A stretch of DNA of 46,595 bases from a bacterium (lineage in GTDB: Bacteria; Patescibacteriota; Patescibacteriia; S139-126), in NCBI GenBank assembly GCA_030666865.1, contig DAOUWZ010000007.1, forward strand, positions 1 through 46,595. The letters run 5' to 3'. The notes under the pieces were generated by a model. The model saw nothing but the letters and a program-made list of their open reading frames with translations, did no database searches and had not been told where the DNA came from. The position numbers and the translations under genes are program-made. How positions within the stretch are numbered: position 1 is the first letter of the stretch; every line of letters begins with the position of its first letter. Shown in pieces: positions 1 to 9,909 of this stretch.

Positions 1-1306
<1,306 letters not shown>

Positions 1307-1557
1307 AATTTAACCACAAGAATAGCATCGGCTAATTCTTGGGTTGCAAAATTGCATGACTAATTAATCATTTAATCGTAAATAATTAATTTATTTTCAA
1401 CCCATGCTCTTTGCGAAGAGCCGGGTCAAATTTTGTTACTACTATATTTAATTTTCAAATTACAGTCATAACAATCAGAGAGGCAATTGATACTAACATG
1501 CGAATTTATACAAATTTTTTCGTACTTACTCGTATATCAGCATCGTGCTTTAGGGAA

Positions 1558-1581
1558 ACAAAAAACCGCTTAGACAAGCGG
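1558..1581 (-). terminator. Intrinsic-terminator-like hairpin inside the 23S leader
   Basis: On the minus strand, CCGCTT-gtct-AAGCGG is followed by TTTTTTGTTT. It sits between the predicted 23S promoter (start near 1723) and the mature 23S 5' end near 1306, so rRNA transcription would have to pass it. A T-run on the other side could make it bidirectional. Confidence 0.6.
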
Positions 1582-1730
1582 CAGACTTTTTTAGTCAACT
1601 AAAAATTAATCATCCGCTTGTTGAGTTTTTTTGATAAATAAATATTTTTTGCATAATTTTTGTGCTTATCTAATATACGCTAATTTTTTAGCTTTTGCAA
1701 GGCTTTAGTGTGGAAAACCTGCGTACACAT

Positions 1731-1759
1731 AGTGTACACCAAAATCACTGTTTTGTCAA
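1731..1759 (-). promoter_or_regulatory. Sigma70-type promoter of the 23S gene
   Basis: Minus strand TTGACA (1759-1754), 17-nt spacer, TACACT (1736-1731). Predicted start is near 1723, giving a leader of about 415 nt before mature 23S. A weaker second candidate, TTGCAA-17-TATATT, lies just downstream. Confidence 0.65.
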
Positions 1760-1813
1760 TTATAATAATAAAAAATGAGGGGTTTATACCTCATTTTTTA
1801 TTATTATAATTGA
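1756..1813. terminator. 25-bp perfect hairpin between tRNA-Leu and the 23S promoter
   Basis: TCAATTATAATAATAAA…TGAGG and its exact complement (25-bp arms, 8-nt loop) form an AT-rich bidirectional terminator-like stem. It lies downstream of tRNA-Leu and overlaps the -35 box of the 23S promoter, separating the two units. Confidence 0.6.
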
Positions 1814-1916
1814 AACATAGTAGCGATATTTGGATGAAGGATTTTTTTACTCAATAGTGTTCAATAAATGAAAAATTTCTGAGCGCGTGCGGATGATCCG
1901 AAGTTTCTTTACGCAA

Positions 1917-1957
1917 ACCCTTACAGGATTACTCTCACTAGCTCCCCTGCCTGCCAA
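1917..1957 (-). pseudogene. tRNA-Leu 3'-half-like remnant
   Basis: Just after the intact tRNA on the minus strand, GGAGCTAGTGAGAGTAATCC closely matches GGAGCTGGTGAGAGTAATCT of the anticodon/variable arm of tRNA-Leu, then degenerates. A GGCAGGCAGGGG repeat precedes it. With the 5'-half remnant it makes a split tRNA-Leu copy around the functional gene. Confidence 0.5.
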
Positions 1958-1962
1958 ATGCC

Positions 1963-2050
1963 TGGTGCCGAAGGGGAGACTCGAACTCCCACGAGATTAC
2001 TCTCACCAGCTCCTAAGGCTGGCGTGTCTACCAATTTCACCACTTCGGCA
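1963..2050 (-). tRNA. tRNA-Leu (UAG anticodon), CCA encoded
   Basis: The minus strand folds into a type II tRNA. The acceptor TGCCGAA pairs with TTCGGCA, the anticodon stem CCAGC/GCTGG encloses loop CTTAGGA with anticodon TAG, a variable arm follows (GTGAGAGTAATCTCGT), and the T arm contains GTTCGAG. CCA is genome-encoded at 1965-1963. A promoter candidate TTGACA-17-TATTTT lies upstream on the same strand (2170-2142). Confidence 0.95.
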
Positions 2051-2051
2051 T

Positions 2052-2110
2052 AAGGCACCTAGCAGGCAGATCTACCAATTTCGGCAGGCAGACACCACCC
2101 CGGCACGATT
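2052..2110 (-). pseudogene. tRNA-Leu 5'-half-like remnant
   Basis: Read on the minus strand just before the intact tRNA-Leu, this stretch contains TGCCGGGGTGGTG, GAAATTGGTAGAT and GGTGCC. They match the 5' half of tRNA-Leu (TGCCGAAGTGGTGAAATTGGTAGA) but are broken up by two TCTGCCTGCC-like insertions. It cannot fold as a tRNA. It is probably a decayed duplicate invaded by the CCTGCCTGCC-type repeat common in this genome. Confidence 0.5.
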
Positions 2111-2141
2111 TAATTAATAACTATATATACCAATCCTAATT

Positions 2142-2191
2142 AAAATACGAAAATTAATCCTCATTGTCAACAGTATATATTATAGTATAAT
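2142..2191. promoter_or_regulatory. Divergent promoters with overlapping -35 boxes
   Basis: Plus strand: TTGTCA (2164-2169), 16 nt, TATAAT (2186-2191) drives the lamin-tail gene. Minus strand: TTGACA (2170-2165), 17 nt, TATTTT (2147-2142) drives tRNA-Leu. The two -35 hexamers share five bases, so the promoters may compete for polymerase. Confidence 0.55.
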
Positions 2192-2197
2192 TAAAAA

Positions 2198-2377
2198 TGA
2201 AATGATTGCAAAATTATTTTATAGCAAAATTTAATTCATTTCATACGAGACAAGGAAGACAAACAAAAATATTTGAAGCGTAGCAGTAGCTACGGTGAAA
2301 GTATTTTTGTGCTAGTCTGACGAAATCGCAGTTGAAATGAATGAATTTATAGCTAAAATAGCTTTGCAATCATTTCA
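2198..2377 (+). repeat. 180-bp inverted-repeat element, copy 1
   Basis: TGAAATGATTGCAAA at the left end has its exact complement at the right end. The core carries nested inverted repeats around GAAGCGTAGCAGTAGCTACGG. A second copy at 34011-34189 has a nearly identical core. It begins 7 nt after a TATAAT box and ends 18 nt before the next start codon, so it should form the whole 5' UTR of the lamin-tail gene. It could be a MITE-like element or a structured leader RNA. Confidence 0.85.
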
Positions 2378-2395
2378 TCAATAACTAAATGGCTA

Positions 2396-4993
2396 ATGCC
2401 AAGGAGAGAGCAAAACTTTTTTTATATCAAACCAGCGCTGTTTTTTACAGTAGTGTTTTTTATTTTATGTAATGTATCCTCTATTCAAGCTGAAGAATCA
2501 AACATCCAGCCAGAAAACATAATAATTTCGGAAATAATGATCAACCCGAAATCAGTTAAAGATACGGACGGAGAATGGCTGGAAATATATAACAATACTG
2601 AATCTGACTTAAATTTAATAAACTGCACTTTCAAAGATAATGGCACTAACGAATTTCAAATAAATGGAGACTTAATAATTTCTGGTAATGACTTTTTAGT
2701 CTTAGGGAAAAATGATGATATAGAAATAAATGGCGGTCTGAATATTGATTTTGTTTATACTAGCTTCACTCTAGCTAATACTGAGGATGAAATTATTTTG
2801 ATTTGTGATGAAATTGAAATCGACAAAGTAGAATATAGTAAAGATCTGGATTTTAAAATCCCAGAAGGAAAATCAATATTTGTCATTGATTATAGTAAGG
2901 ATAATAATTCTGCGGACAATTGGTGTGAATCTACTAGTGAATTCGGCAGTGGCGACTTTGGCACTCCTGGTGGCCCAAATGACGCTTGCGAATTAAATAA
3001 TGAAGAAGATGATCCACCAGACATTCCCAAAAATAATCCGCCGATAGCAGAAGCTGGCGAGGACATAGACGCCAACACCAATCAAGAAATTATTTTTGAC
3101 GCTTCTGAGTCGTATGATATAGATGAAGACACTCTAATTTATACCTGGAATTTTGGTGATGGCAATACTACTAATAAAAAAATAAGCACTCATAGTTACG
3201 AAAAAGAAAATGTTTATTTAGTAGTGCTGACAGTTGACGATGGAATGGTAACTCAAACTGATTCACTGACTGTTATAGTGTCAAACAATCAAACTACTTC
3301 AACTGAAACTAGCATTATCATTAATGAACTATTACCCAACCCAGCTGGTAGTGATAATGGCGAATGGATTGAACTAAAAAATACTTCTGACAAACCAGCT
3401 AATGTTGAGGGATATAAAATTTCTGATGCTACTGATAAAAAATATACTATTAAATCTGAAAAAATTGGCAATACTACAATACCTGCCAATGGATTTTTAT
3501 TAATCTACAAAAATCAATCAAAAATTTCACTCAACAATACCAAACAAGAAACTGTCAGATTATATTCTCCAAATGATAAATTAATTGATGAAACAACTTA
3601 TTCTGATACTGCCAAAGAAAATATTAGTTATGCAAATTTTGATGGAATTTGGGATTGGACAACAATACTAACACCAGGCAATGACAATATTCTAGCTCGA
3701 CCCAAATCTTCTAAACAGGATATTAAAATTGAAAAAAATTCCAATCCACCAGCAAAAGAATCAACAAGCACCGAGATAACATCCGAACAAATCATCCAGA
3801 TAGAAAATGAATGTCAAAAAGAGAATTTGGACAATATTATTATCAATGAACTTTGGCCTTCACCAGAAGGTGATGATCGGGAAAAAGAATTTATCGAATT
3901 GAAAAATCTAAATAATTTTGATGTAAATATTTGCGGATGGCAATTGACTGATCGAAATCATAAATATATTTTACCTAATAATTCCTTTGTTGCTAAAAAT
4001 GATTTTCTGCTAATTTCACGCCAACAAAGCAGGATTAGTTTAAACAATGCTGGTGATACCATCTCTTTATTTGATTCTGCGGATAAATTGATTGAAGAAG
4101 TTAATTTTTCATCAGCCAAAACTAATTTATCGTGGTCGAAAAATAAAACTGGCGCTTGGAAATGGACTAGTGAAGTTACTCCGGCTGAAGAAAATATATT
4201 TCTTGAGTTAATTGATGAAAAAAATCAAAAGGCAAAGACTAATAGCAAAAATAAAAATTACTACCAGACTATTAATATTGATGAAATCAACAATTATCCG
4301 GCTGGACAAAAATTTATTATCCAAGGTCTGGTAACAGCTCCGCCCGGAGTATTGGGTACGCAAATTATGTATATCAGCGGCAGTAGAGGTTTACAAATAT
4401 ATCAATATAAAAAAGACTGGCCTAATATTTCTTTAAATGATTTTTTAGAAATAAAAGGCGAGCTATCTTATGCTTATGGTGCACCCCGCCTGAAAGTAAA
4501 AAATAAAAGCGATATTATACTTTTAAATAAACAAACTGAAAAAATTGAAGAACTATCTATCACCGAAATAATGCTATTGGACGACAGTATGGTAGGCGCT
4601 TTAATTAAAGTTGGCGGCGAAGTCATCGAAAAAAGTTCAAATAAAATCTTTATTGATGACGGCAGTGGAGAAATCGAAATTTATATAAAATCTTCCACAG
4701 GTATTAGTTTGCCTGAAATAAAAGAGGGTGATATACTTGAAGCAACAGGAATCTTAACTAAAAGTTCAAATAAAATTAAAATCTTTCCCCGTTATTTAAA
4801 TGATCTCAAGGTGGTTTCAGTAAAAGGATGGTCAAATGATTCCAAATTCATTCCAGTAGAAATAAAAAAAGATAATTTTATTCAAATCACCAATTTTTTA
4901 TTTGTAACTTGCGCTGGAATTATCATTATTCTTATTAGCCAAATTTATAAATTAAAGCAAAAAAGATGGAGAAAAAAGAGCAATCAAAAATAA
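2396..4993 (+). CDS. Secreted lamin-tail domain/PKD surface protein
   Basis: The 865-aa protein has an N-terminal signal segment (about residues 10-32, ending near QAEE). It carries three lamin-tail (LTD) domains, each opening with a III(S/N)E(I/L) strand (about 40-160, 305-430, 480-600), with a PKD domain (NNPPIAEAGEDI … WNFGDGN, about 212-298) between the first two. Two OB-fold-like segments follow (about 630-830), then a C-terminal membrane helix with a basic KLKQKRWRKKSNQK tail, so the ectodomain should be anchored outside. LTD proteins of CPR bacteria are thought to be surface or nucleic-acid-binding proteins; the ligand here is unknown. ATG 2396 is chosen because it opens the signal peptide. 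No Shine-Dalgarno is visible after the hairpin leader. The downstream small membrane gene overlaps it. Confidence 0.88.
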   Translation: MPRREQNFFYIKPALFFTVVFFILCNVSSIQAEESNIQPENIIISEIMINPKSVKDTDGEWLEIYNNTESDLNLINCTFKDNGTNEFQINGDLIISGNDFLVLGKNDDIEINGGLNIDFVYTSFTLANTEDEIILICDEIEIDKVEYSKDLDFKIPEGKSIFVIDYSKDNNSADNWCESTSEFGSGDFGTPGGPNDACELNNEEDDPPDIPKNNPPIAEAGEDIDANTNQEIIFDASESYDIDEDTLIYTWNFGDGNTTNKKISTHSYEKENVYLVVLTVDDGMVTQTDSLTVIVSNNQTTSTETSIIINELLPNPAGSDNGEWIELKNTSDKPANVEGYKISDATDKKYTIKSEKIGNTTIPANGFLLIYKNQSKISLNNTKQETVRLYSPNDKLIDETTYSDTAKENISYANFDGIWDWTTILTPGNDNILARPKSSKQDIKIEKNSNPPAKESTSTEITSEQIIQIENECQKENLDNIIINELWPSPEGDDREKEFIELKNLNNFDVNICGWQLTDRNHKYILPNNSFVAKNDFLLISRQQSRISLNNAGDTISLFDSADKLIEEVNFSSAKTNLSWSKNKTGAWKWTSEVTPAEENIFLELIDEKNQKAKTNSKNKNYYQTINIDEINNYPAGQKFIIQGLVTAPPGVLGTQIMYISGSRGLQIYQYKKDWPNISLNDFLEIKGELSYAYGAPRLKVKNKSDIILLNKQTEKIEELSITEIMLLDDSMVGALIKVGGEVIEKSSNKIFIDDGSGEIEIYIKSSTGISLPEIKEGDILEATGILTKSSNKIKIFPRYLNDLKVVSVKGWSNDSKFIPVEIKKDNFIQITNFLFVTCAGIIIILISQIYKLKQKRWRKKSNQK

Positions 4994-5208
4994 CCGATTT
5001 CCATAGTTTTTGGAAAATTATTGTTTTGGTTTGTGTAGCTATTATTGCTGAAGGAGTAATTCTTTGGGCAGCTACTTCAGACATGGCTGTTGACTGGACC
5101 TATGAAACTGTTATCGCTCCAAGAGTTGTGGCAGAAGAAATTAACGCTGAAGCGAACACTATTCTGAATGAAACTGTTGAAATAGGCGAAGTAGAAGAAG
5201 TTTTGTAA
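4966..5208 (+). CDS. Small single-pass membrane protein, hypothetical
   Basis: The 80-aa product starts inside the last 28 nt of the lamin-tail gene in another frame, which suggests translational coupling. One hydrophobic helix (about residues 17-36, WKIIVLVCVAIIAEGVILWA) is followed by an acidic C-terminal stretch (EEINAEANTILNETVEIGEVEEVL). I do not recognise a family. It may work with the surface protein encoded just upstream. A bidirectional terminator follows at once. Confidence 0.7.
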   Translation: MEKKEQSKITDFHSFWKIIVLVCVAIIAEGVILWAATSDMAVDWTYETVIAPRVVAEEINAEANTILNETVEIGEVEEVL

Positions 5209-5230
5209 CCATCTCAACAAACTTCTTCAC

Positions 5231-5352
5231 AAAAAAACACTCATTACGCTGCGGACAAGAGAATTTTTACTAGGTAAATAAAAGCGCAAGCCTTTAAACC
5301 CTAATAAAAAACCCCATGCTTGTCGTGCCCGCAGTGAAATGAGTGTTTTTTA
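5231..5352. terminator. Large branched terminator-like inverted repeat
   Basis: AAAAAACACTCATT is complementary to AATGAGTGTTTTTT about 90 nt away, and inside it GCGGACAAG pairs with CTTGTC…CCGC. It closes the lamin-tail operon. The inner CCCCATGCTTGTCGTGCCC recurs in inverse orientation in the terminator at 45492-45550. Confidence 0.65.
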
Positions 5353-5414
5353 TATAGTAATTATTTAGCAACATTTTTAAAGTTGACTATACAATTTAAC
5401 ATAAGTTTTAAAAC

Positions 5415-5443
5415 TTGTCAAGTCAGGCAATATCCCCTATATT
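5415..5443 (+). promoter_or_regulatory. pepA promoter
   Basis: TTGTCA (5415-5420), 17-nt spacer, TATATT (5438-5443), about 38 nt upstream of the pepA ATG. Confidence 0.55.
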
Positions 5444-5481
5444 TAAAATAGTTAATCATAATAATAAGAGTGTAGAAAAAT

Positions 5482-6987
5482 ATGAAAATATCTGTAAAAA
5501 AACAAACTTTGGAGACAATAAATAGTGGTTTTTTAATTGTTAATTTATTCGCAGGTGAAACCAAACCAGGCGGAGGAACCGGCGCAGTTGATAAAAAACT
5601 AAAAGGTTTAATAAGTAAAAATATCAAACAACTAAAATTTAATGGCTCTAAGTCAGGTGATTTCTTTATTTTTGATAATCCAAAAAACCATACCAAAAAA
5701 ATAATGGTGATTTCGCTTGGCAAACAAGCTGATCTGGATTTTGAAACAATCAGACAAGTGGCTGCGACTTCAATATTAGAGGCAAAAAAACACAAAGTAA
5801 AAACAGTTGCGACAATTCTGCATGGAGCTGGTATTGGCAATCTGGATGCAAAAAAATGCGCCCAAACAATGGCGGAAGGATTTTTACTCAACAATTATTC
5901 CTTTAATAAATATCAAAAAAACCAAACTGCTAATAAAAATACAATCAAAGAAATTATTATCTGTCAAAAAAATGAAGAAAAAATATCTGATATAAAAAAA
6001 GGAATCAATGAGGGAATTATTTTTGCCAAAGGGCAAAATTTCGCCAGAGATTTAGTCAATGAACCACCAGAAATTTTATATCCAAAAACTTTAACTGAAA
6101 TTGCCAAACAAATTGCCAAAGATTCATCTTTTATTGATATAAAAATTTATACAAAAAAAGAAATTATTCAAATGAATATGGGAGCTTTTTTGGCAGTTGA
6201 CCAAGGTAGTGCCAAAGATCCATATTTTATTCACTTAACATATAAACCAAAAGAAAAACCAGTCAAAAAAATAGCTTTAGTCGGTAAAAGTATAACTTTT
6301 GATTCTGGCGGACTGTCTTTGAAACCATCAGACTCAATGGTAACTATGAAAATGGACATGGCCGGTGGAGCAACGATTTTAGGAATATTTTCGACACTCA
6401 ATATTCTAAAACCAAATATGGAAATTCACGGAATTTTACCTGCTTGCGAAAATATGCCCTCTGGTGAAGCTATTAAAGTAGACGACATTGTCAAAGCTGG
6501 CAATGGAAAAACTATCGAAGTGGTAAATACCGATGCTGAAGGCAGAATGGCTTTGGCTGATGCTCTAGTGTATGCAGAAAAATTAAAACCTGATGAGATT
6601 ATAGACCTAGCTACTTTAACTGGCGCAGTAATTATCGCTCTCGGAAATGATATCGCCGCTTTGATGACTGATAATGATAAACTCAATAAAAAACTAACTA
6701 CTGCCAGTAAACTATCAGGAGAAAAAATATGGCCTCTACCACTTGAAAAAACATACCAAGAACATATCAAAAGCGAAGTGGCTGATATAAAAAATATTGG
6801 TAAAAAAGGCGCAGCGGGCACAATATCGGCCGGGCTATTCTTGAAAGAATTTATCAAAAATACTCCTTGGGCTCATCTTGATATTGCTGGCCCGGCTTGG
6901 AACGAAACTAAGCATCCACTCAATCAACAAATTGGGGGTTCAGGTTTTGGGGTAAGACTTTTACTTGAGTATATTTTACAAAAATAA
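5482..6987 (+). CDS. pepA: Leucyl aminopeptidase (M17, cytosolic)
   Basis: 501 aa, the usual length for this family of two-metal hexameric aminopeptidases, which release N-terminal residues in the cytoplasm. The signature VNTDAEGRMALADAL (about residues 350-364) is intact, as are the metal-binding Lys/Asp segment VGKSITFDSGGLSLKPS and MKMDMAGGA. The N-terminal macro-like domain is more divergent (GETKPGGGTGAVDKKLKG). The gene stands alone, with its own promoter upstream and a perfect 24-bp hairpin downstream separating it from the convergent slipin gene. Confidence 0.96.
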   Translation: MKISVKKQTLETINSGFLIVNLFAGETKPGGGTGAVDKKLKGLISKNIKQLKFNGSKSGDFFIFDNPKNHTKKIMVISLGKQADLDFETIRQVAATSILEAKKHKVKTVATILHGAGIGNLDAKKCAQTMAEGFLLNNYSFNKYQKNQTANKNTIKEIIICQKNEEKISDIKKGINEGIIFAKGQNFARDLVNEPPEILYPKTLTEIAKQIAKDSSFIDIKIYTKKEIIQMNMGAFLAVDQGSAKDPYFIHLTYKPKEKPVKKIALVGKSITFDSGGLSLKPSDSMVTMKMDMAGGATILGIFSTLNILKPNMEIHGILPACENMPSGEAIKVDDIVKAGNGKTIEVVNTDAEGRMALADALVYAEKLKPDEIIDLATLTGAVIIALGNDIAALMTDNDKLNKKLTTASKLSGEKIWPLPLEKTYQEHIKSEVADIKNIGKKGAAGTISAGLFLKEFIKNTPWAHLDIAGPAWNETKHPLNQQIGGSGFGVRLLLEYILQK

Positions 6988-6992
6988 ACTAT

Positions 6993-7047
6993 ATTCTATA
7001 GATAAACTCGGTTTAGTGAGTCCCTAAACCGAGTTTATCTATAGAAT
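6993..7047. terminator. Perfect 24-bp hairpin between convergent genes
   Basis: ATTCTATAGATAAACTCGGT…, loop TGAGTCC, exact complement. It lies between pepA (+) and the slipin gene (-), without a strong U-run. A second small hairpin (CGACCG/CGGTCG) follows at about 7068-7090. Confidence 0.6.
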
Positions 7048-7104
7048 GGTTGATTAGTAAGAGGTTCGACCGTTTCAAGGCGGTCGGACATCTTGTTTTA
7101 AAAT

Positions 7105-7860
7105 TTATTTATCCTTACTACTAGCAAATCTTTCAAACGCGCGCAATACTTCCAAAGGCAAGGCAAATATCACTGTATTTGACTGGTCAGAACTTAAATC
7201 ATTCAAAGTATTCAAAGTCCGCAAATGCAAAGCCCCAGTTTGTTCATGCAACATCTCAGCCGCCCGGGCTAAATTACCCGCTGCTTCCACTTCACCGCCT
7301 GATTTGATAACTACTGCCCGACGTTCACGTTCAGCTTCTGCCTGCTTGGCAATTACCCGCTGCATATCATCTGGCAAAATAACATCTTTCAACTCTACCG
7401 ACTCCACGCTAATACCCCAAGGATCAGTAGCTTTATCAACTATGCTTTTTATTTTCTCAGCGGCTTGTTCGCGGTTAGCTAACAATTGATCAAGCTCCAA
7501 TTCACCGCAAACATTACGCATAGTAGTTTGCGCTAGTTGCGAAACAGCGAACTTAAAATTCTCAACTTCCAAAATTGCCTTGGCAGAATCCGATACTTTA
7601 TAATAAATCACCGCATTAATTTTTGCTGAAACATTATCCTTGGTAATCGCTTCCTGAAAAGGCACGTCAACTGTTTTAACCCTGATATCCACTTTTTGCA
7701 TACTTTGAATAATAGGAAATACCAAGCGCCATCCTGGTTCTGCCACAAATTTATACTTACCCAGTTGAAATTTCACTCCTCGCTCATATTGATCTATTTG
7801 TCTTATGCTTATTAGAATTACAAAAATAATAACAATAAATAAAATTGGCAAAAATCCCAT
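7105..7860 (-). CDS. SPFH/band-7 membrane protein (stomatin/slipin family)
   Basis: 251 aa. One N-terminal membrane helix (about residues 2-20) is followed by a band-7 domain with family motifs (RQIDQYERGVKFQLGKY, EPGWRLVFPIIQ, VKTVDVPFQEAITKDNV, AVIYYKV) and the C-terminal helical stretch QRVIAKQAEAERERRAVVI. Slipins oligomerise on the inner face of the membrane as scaffolds, often with an NfeD partner; none is encoded here. ATG 7860 gives the expected membrane start. Its likely promoter shares the -35 region with that of ruvB. Confidence 0.92.
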   Translation of the reverse strand: MGFLPILFIVIIFVILISIRQIDQYERGVKFQLGKYKFVAEPGWRLVFPIIQSMQKVDIRVKTVDVPFQEAITKDNVSAKINAVIYYKVSDSAKAILEVENFKFAVSQLAQTTMRNVCGELELDQLLANREQAAEKIKSIVDKATDPWGISVESVELKDVILPDDMQRVIAKQAEAERERRAVVIKSGGEVEAAGNLARAAEMLHEQTGALHLRTLNTLNDLSSDQSNTVIFALPLEVLRAFERFASSKDK

Positions 7861-7939
7861 AGATTTTTATTAATGATTAGTTACTTATAATATATAGAAT
7901 AATTAAAATTTATACAAATAAACAATTAATTCACTTTAC

Positions 7940-8017
7940 TTGTCAAACTAGTTGGAAAAAGATAAGATTTATATAAGTTAATAGACTTATTGCGTAATTG
8001 GTTTTGTAATAAGTCTA
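7940..8017 (+). promoter_or_regulatory. ruvB promoter and 5'-UTR hairpin
   Basis: TTGTCA (7940-7945), 17 nt, TAAGAT (7963-7968). The predicted leader contains a perfect hairpin, TAGACTTATT (7982-7991) with AATAAGTCTA (8008-8017), ending 20 nt before the preferred ATG. On the minus strand TTGACA (7946-7941) is the matching -35 candidate for the slipin gene. Confidence 0.5.
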
Positions 8018-8037
8018 ATAATAAAAATAGCGTAAAC

Positions 8038-9057
8038 ATGGAAGATAGAATAATTTCCCCGTCATCCAAAGATGAAGATATTAAAATAGATTCTAGTATC
8101 AGGCCAAAAAAAATGGCTGATTTTGTTGGTCAAAAAAAAGTAAAACAAAATCTTGATATTTTCATGACGGCGGCGAAAAAAAGAGGCGAACCAATTGAAC
8201 ATGTCTTGTTTTATGGGCCGCCAGGCTTGGGCAAGACAACTCTATCACATATTATTGCCGCAGAAATGAATGCCAATGTCAGAATAACATCAGGGCCAGC
8301 TATCGAGCGAAGCGGCGACTTAGCCGCCATCCTTACCAATTTAGCTGATGGTGATGTTTTATTTATAGATGAAATTCATAGACTAAACAAGGTGGTTGAA
8401 GAAATCCTTTATCCGGCTATGGAAGATTTTGCTCTTGATCTCGTAGTTGGCAAAGGCCCGTCTGCTAGAACTTTGAGAATTGATTTGCCAAAATTTACTA
8501 TCATCGGAGCAACCACCAGATACAATCTAATATCTTCCCCGCTGAGAGATCGATTCGGCTCTACTTGGAGATTGGATTTTTATACTGATGAAGATATTGC
8601 TAAAATAATCCAAAGAGCCGCCAAAATCCTCAATTTTAATATTGATGAAGATAGCAGTAAAACGATAGCCAGCCGGGCTAGAAAAACTCCTAGAATTGCC
8701 ATTAGACTTTTAAAAAGAGTAAGAGATTTTGCAGATATCAAAAATAAAGGAAAAATTAATTCGAGCGTTTCCCAAGAAGCTTTAGCAATGCTTGATGTAG
8801 ATCATTTAGGTCTTGATGAAATCGACAGAAGAATCTTGCAAATTATTATTGAAAAATTCAAAGGTGGTCCAGTCGGCTTGAATACACTGGCAGCTTCCAT
8901 TGGCGAAGATATCGGAACATTGGAAGATATTTATGAACCATTTTTAATGCAATTAGGATTTTTATCTAGAACGCCAAAAGGCAGAACTGTCACCGAATCA
9001 GCTTATAAACATTTAGACATTATTCCGCCCGTTGAACAACAAAAAAATTTATTGTGA
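8038..9057 (+). CDS. ruvB: Holliday junction branch-migration ATPase RuvB
   Basis: RuvB is the hexameric AAA+ motor that drives branch migration with RuvA. Visible motifs: [11 protein letters not shown] at the start, Walker [11 protein letters not shown], Walker B FIDEIHRL, sensor 1 GATTR, the arginine-finger region [14 protein letters not shown], and the C-terminal winged helix ending near [11 protein letters not shown]. The track ORF begins at a TTG at 7990 inside the 5'-UTR hairpin, so I prefer ATG 8038 (MEDRIISP), giving 339 aa, a normal family length. The stop is TGA, supporting the standard code. Two small membrane genes and queA follow closely on the same strand. Confidence 0.96.
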   Translation: MEDRIISPSSKDEDIKIDSSIRPKKMADFVGQKKVKQNLDIFMTAAKKRGEPIEHVLFYGPPGLGKTTLSHIIAAEMNANVRITSGPAIERSGDLAAILTNLADGDVLFIDEIHRLNKVVEEILYPAMEDFALDLVVGKGPSARTLRIDLPKFTIIGATTRYNLISSPLRDRFGSTWRLDFYTDEDIAKIIQRAAKILNFNIDEDSSKTIASRARKTPRIAIRLLKRVRDFADIKNKGKINSSVSQEALAMLDVDHLGLDEIDRRILQIIIEKFKGGPVGLNTLAASIGEDIGTLEDIYEPFLMQLGFLSRTPKGRTVTESAYKHLDIIPPVEQQKNLL

Positions 9058-9061
9058 AAAT

Positions 9062-9295
9062 ATGACTATTTATCTTTGGTTATTGCTTATACCCTACCTA
9101 ATACTACTGCTAGTGTTATTTACAATGGCTATGTTTAACCTTTATCATATTTTGCGATTTAGTTTTTCCAACATCACTTCTGTTGTCACTACATTTATTT
9201 ACTTGATTGGCTTGGCTATTATTTTAATTACTTCTATTATTTACTTTTGGCACATAGATTGGCAAACGCCTATTGAAATCAATTTTTTTGTATAA
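9062..9295 (+). CDS. Small two-helix membrane protein, hypothetical
   Basis: 77 aa from ATG 9062, four bases after the ruvB stop. The track start at 9032 lies inside ruvB. Two hydrophobic helices (about 3-32 and 41-63) are separated by a short polar loop. The spacing (2 bases to the next gene) suggests one transcript ruvB–9062–9298–queA. Family not recognised. Confidence 0.7.
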   Translation: MTIYLWLLLIPYLILLLVLFTMAMFNLYHILRFSFSNITSVVTTFIYLIGLAIILITSIIYFWHIDWQTPIEINFFV

Positions 9296-9297
9296 AA

Positions 9298-9909
9298 ATG
9301 TTAAAAAAAAGACTATTCCCAAATCAAAAGCTTGACGAAAAAATTTTAACAATCCTTAGAAGACATTGGATTATTGCTTTACTTATTGGTATTAAATATA
9401 TATTTTTTTTACTGTTTCCGATATTAGTAACTATTTTTATGTCTTCATTTTTTTCAGAAAATATTAATAAAATTTTATCCGGAACTTTTAGCTATCCAGT
9501 GCTAATCATGGCTTTTTCATTATTTTATTTATTTGTCTGGATCTTCTTTTTTCATGCCTGGATTGACTATTATCTTGATGTCTGGATAGTAACCGATAAA
9601 CGAATAGTTAATATTGAACAAAGAGGATTATTTTCCAGAACTATTTCTGAGCTAAAACTTTTTCGGGTGCAAGATGTCAAAGCTGAGGTGCACGGCATAA
9701 TACCAACATTCTTTCACTACGGCGAAGTAACAGTACAATCAGCTGGTAACGAAACATTTGCAATATTCAAACAAGTGCCGCGTCCATATGAAGTTTCTAG
9801 AGAAATCTCAAAACTGGTAGAACATGACAAAAAAATACACCCCCAAATGCCTGGTGAAAATGTAATCAATCAAGCTAATCCAAACGAAGATGAAACTATC
9901 CCTATTTGA
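9298..9909 (+). CDS. Membrane protein with bacterial PH domain (YdbS/bPH2-like)
   Basis: 203 aa. Two membrane helices (about 27-47 and 66-92) precede a bacterial PH-like domain with the family's WIVTDKRIVNIEQRGLFSRTI and FHYGEVTVQSAGNETFAIF strands. Such proteins sit in the cytoplasmic membrane with the PH domain inside; the function is generally unknown. The last 20 nt overlap the start of queA in another frame, which points to coupling. Confidence 0.82.
   Translation: MLKKRLFPNQKLDEKILTILRRHWIIALLIGIKYIFFLLFPILVTIFMSSFFSENINKILSGTFSYPVLIMAFSLFYLFVWIFFFHAWIDYYLDVWIVTDKRIVNIEQRGLFSRTISELKLFRVQDVKAEVHGIIPTFFHYGEVTVQSAGNETFAIFKQVPRPYEVSREISKLVEHDKKIHPQMPGENVINQANPNEDETIPI

Noticed and set aside
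1411-2117. Track ORFs of 63 and 76 aa around the 23S leader and tRNA-Leu
   Set aside because: They lie over the rRNA leader, its terminator-like hairpin and the tRNA-Leu region, on the opposite strand.
5418-5894. Minus-strand 158-aa ORF opposite pepA (and similar long antisense ORFs opposite ftsH and pilB)
   Set aside because: Antisense shadows of strongly conserved proteins with no start signals.
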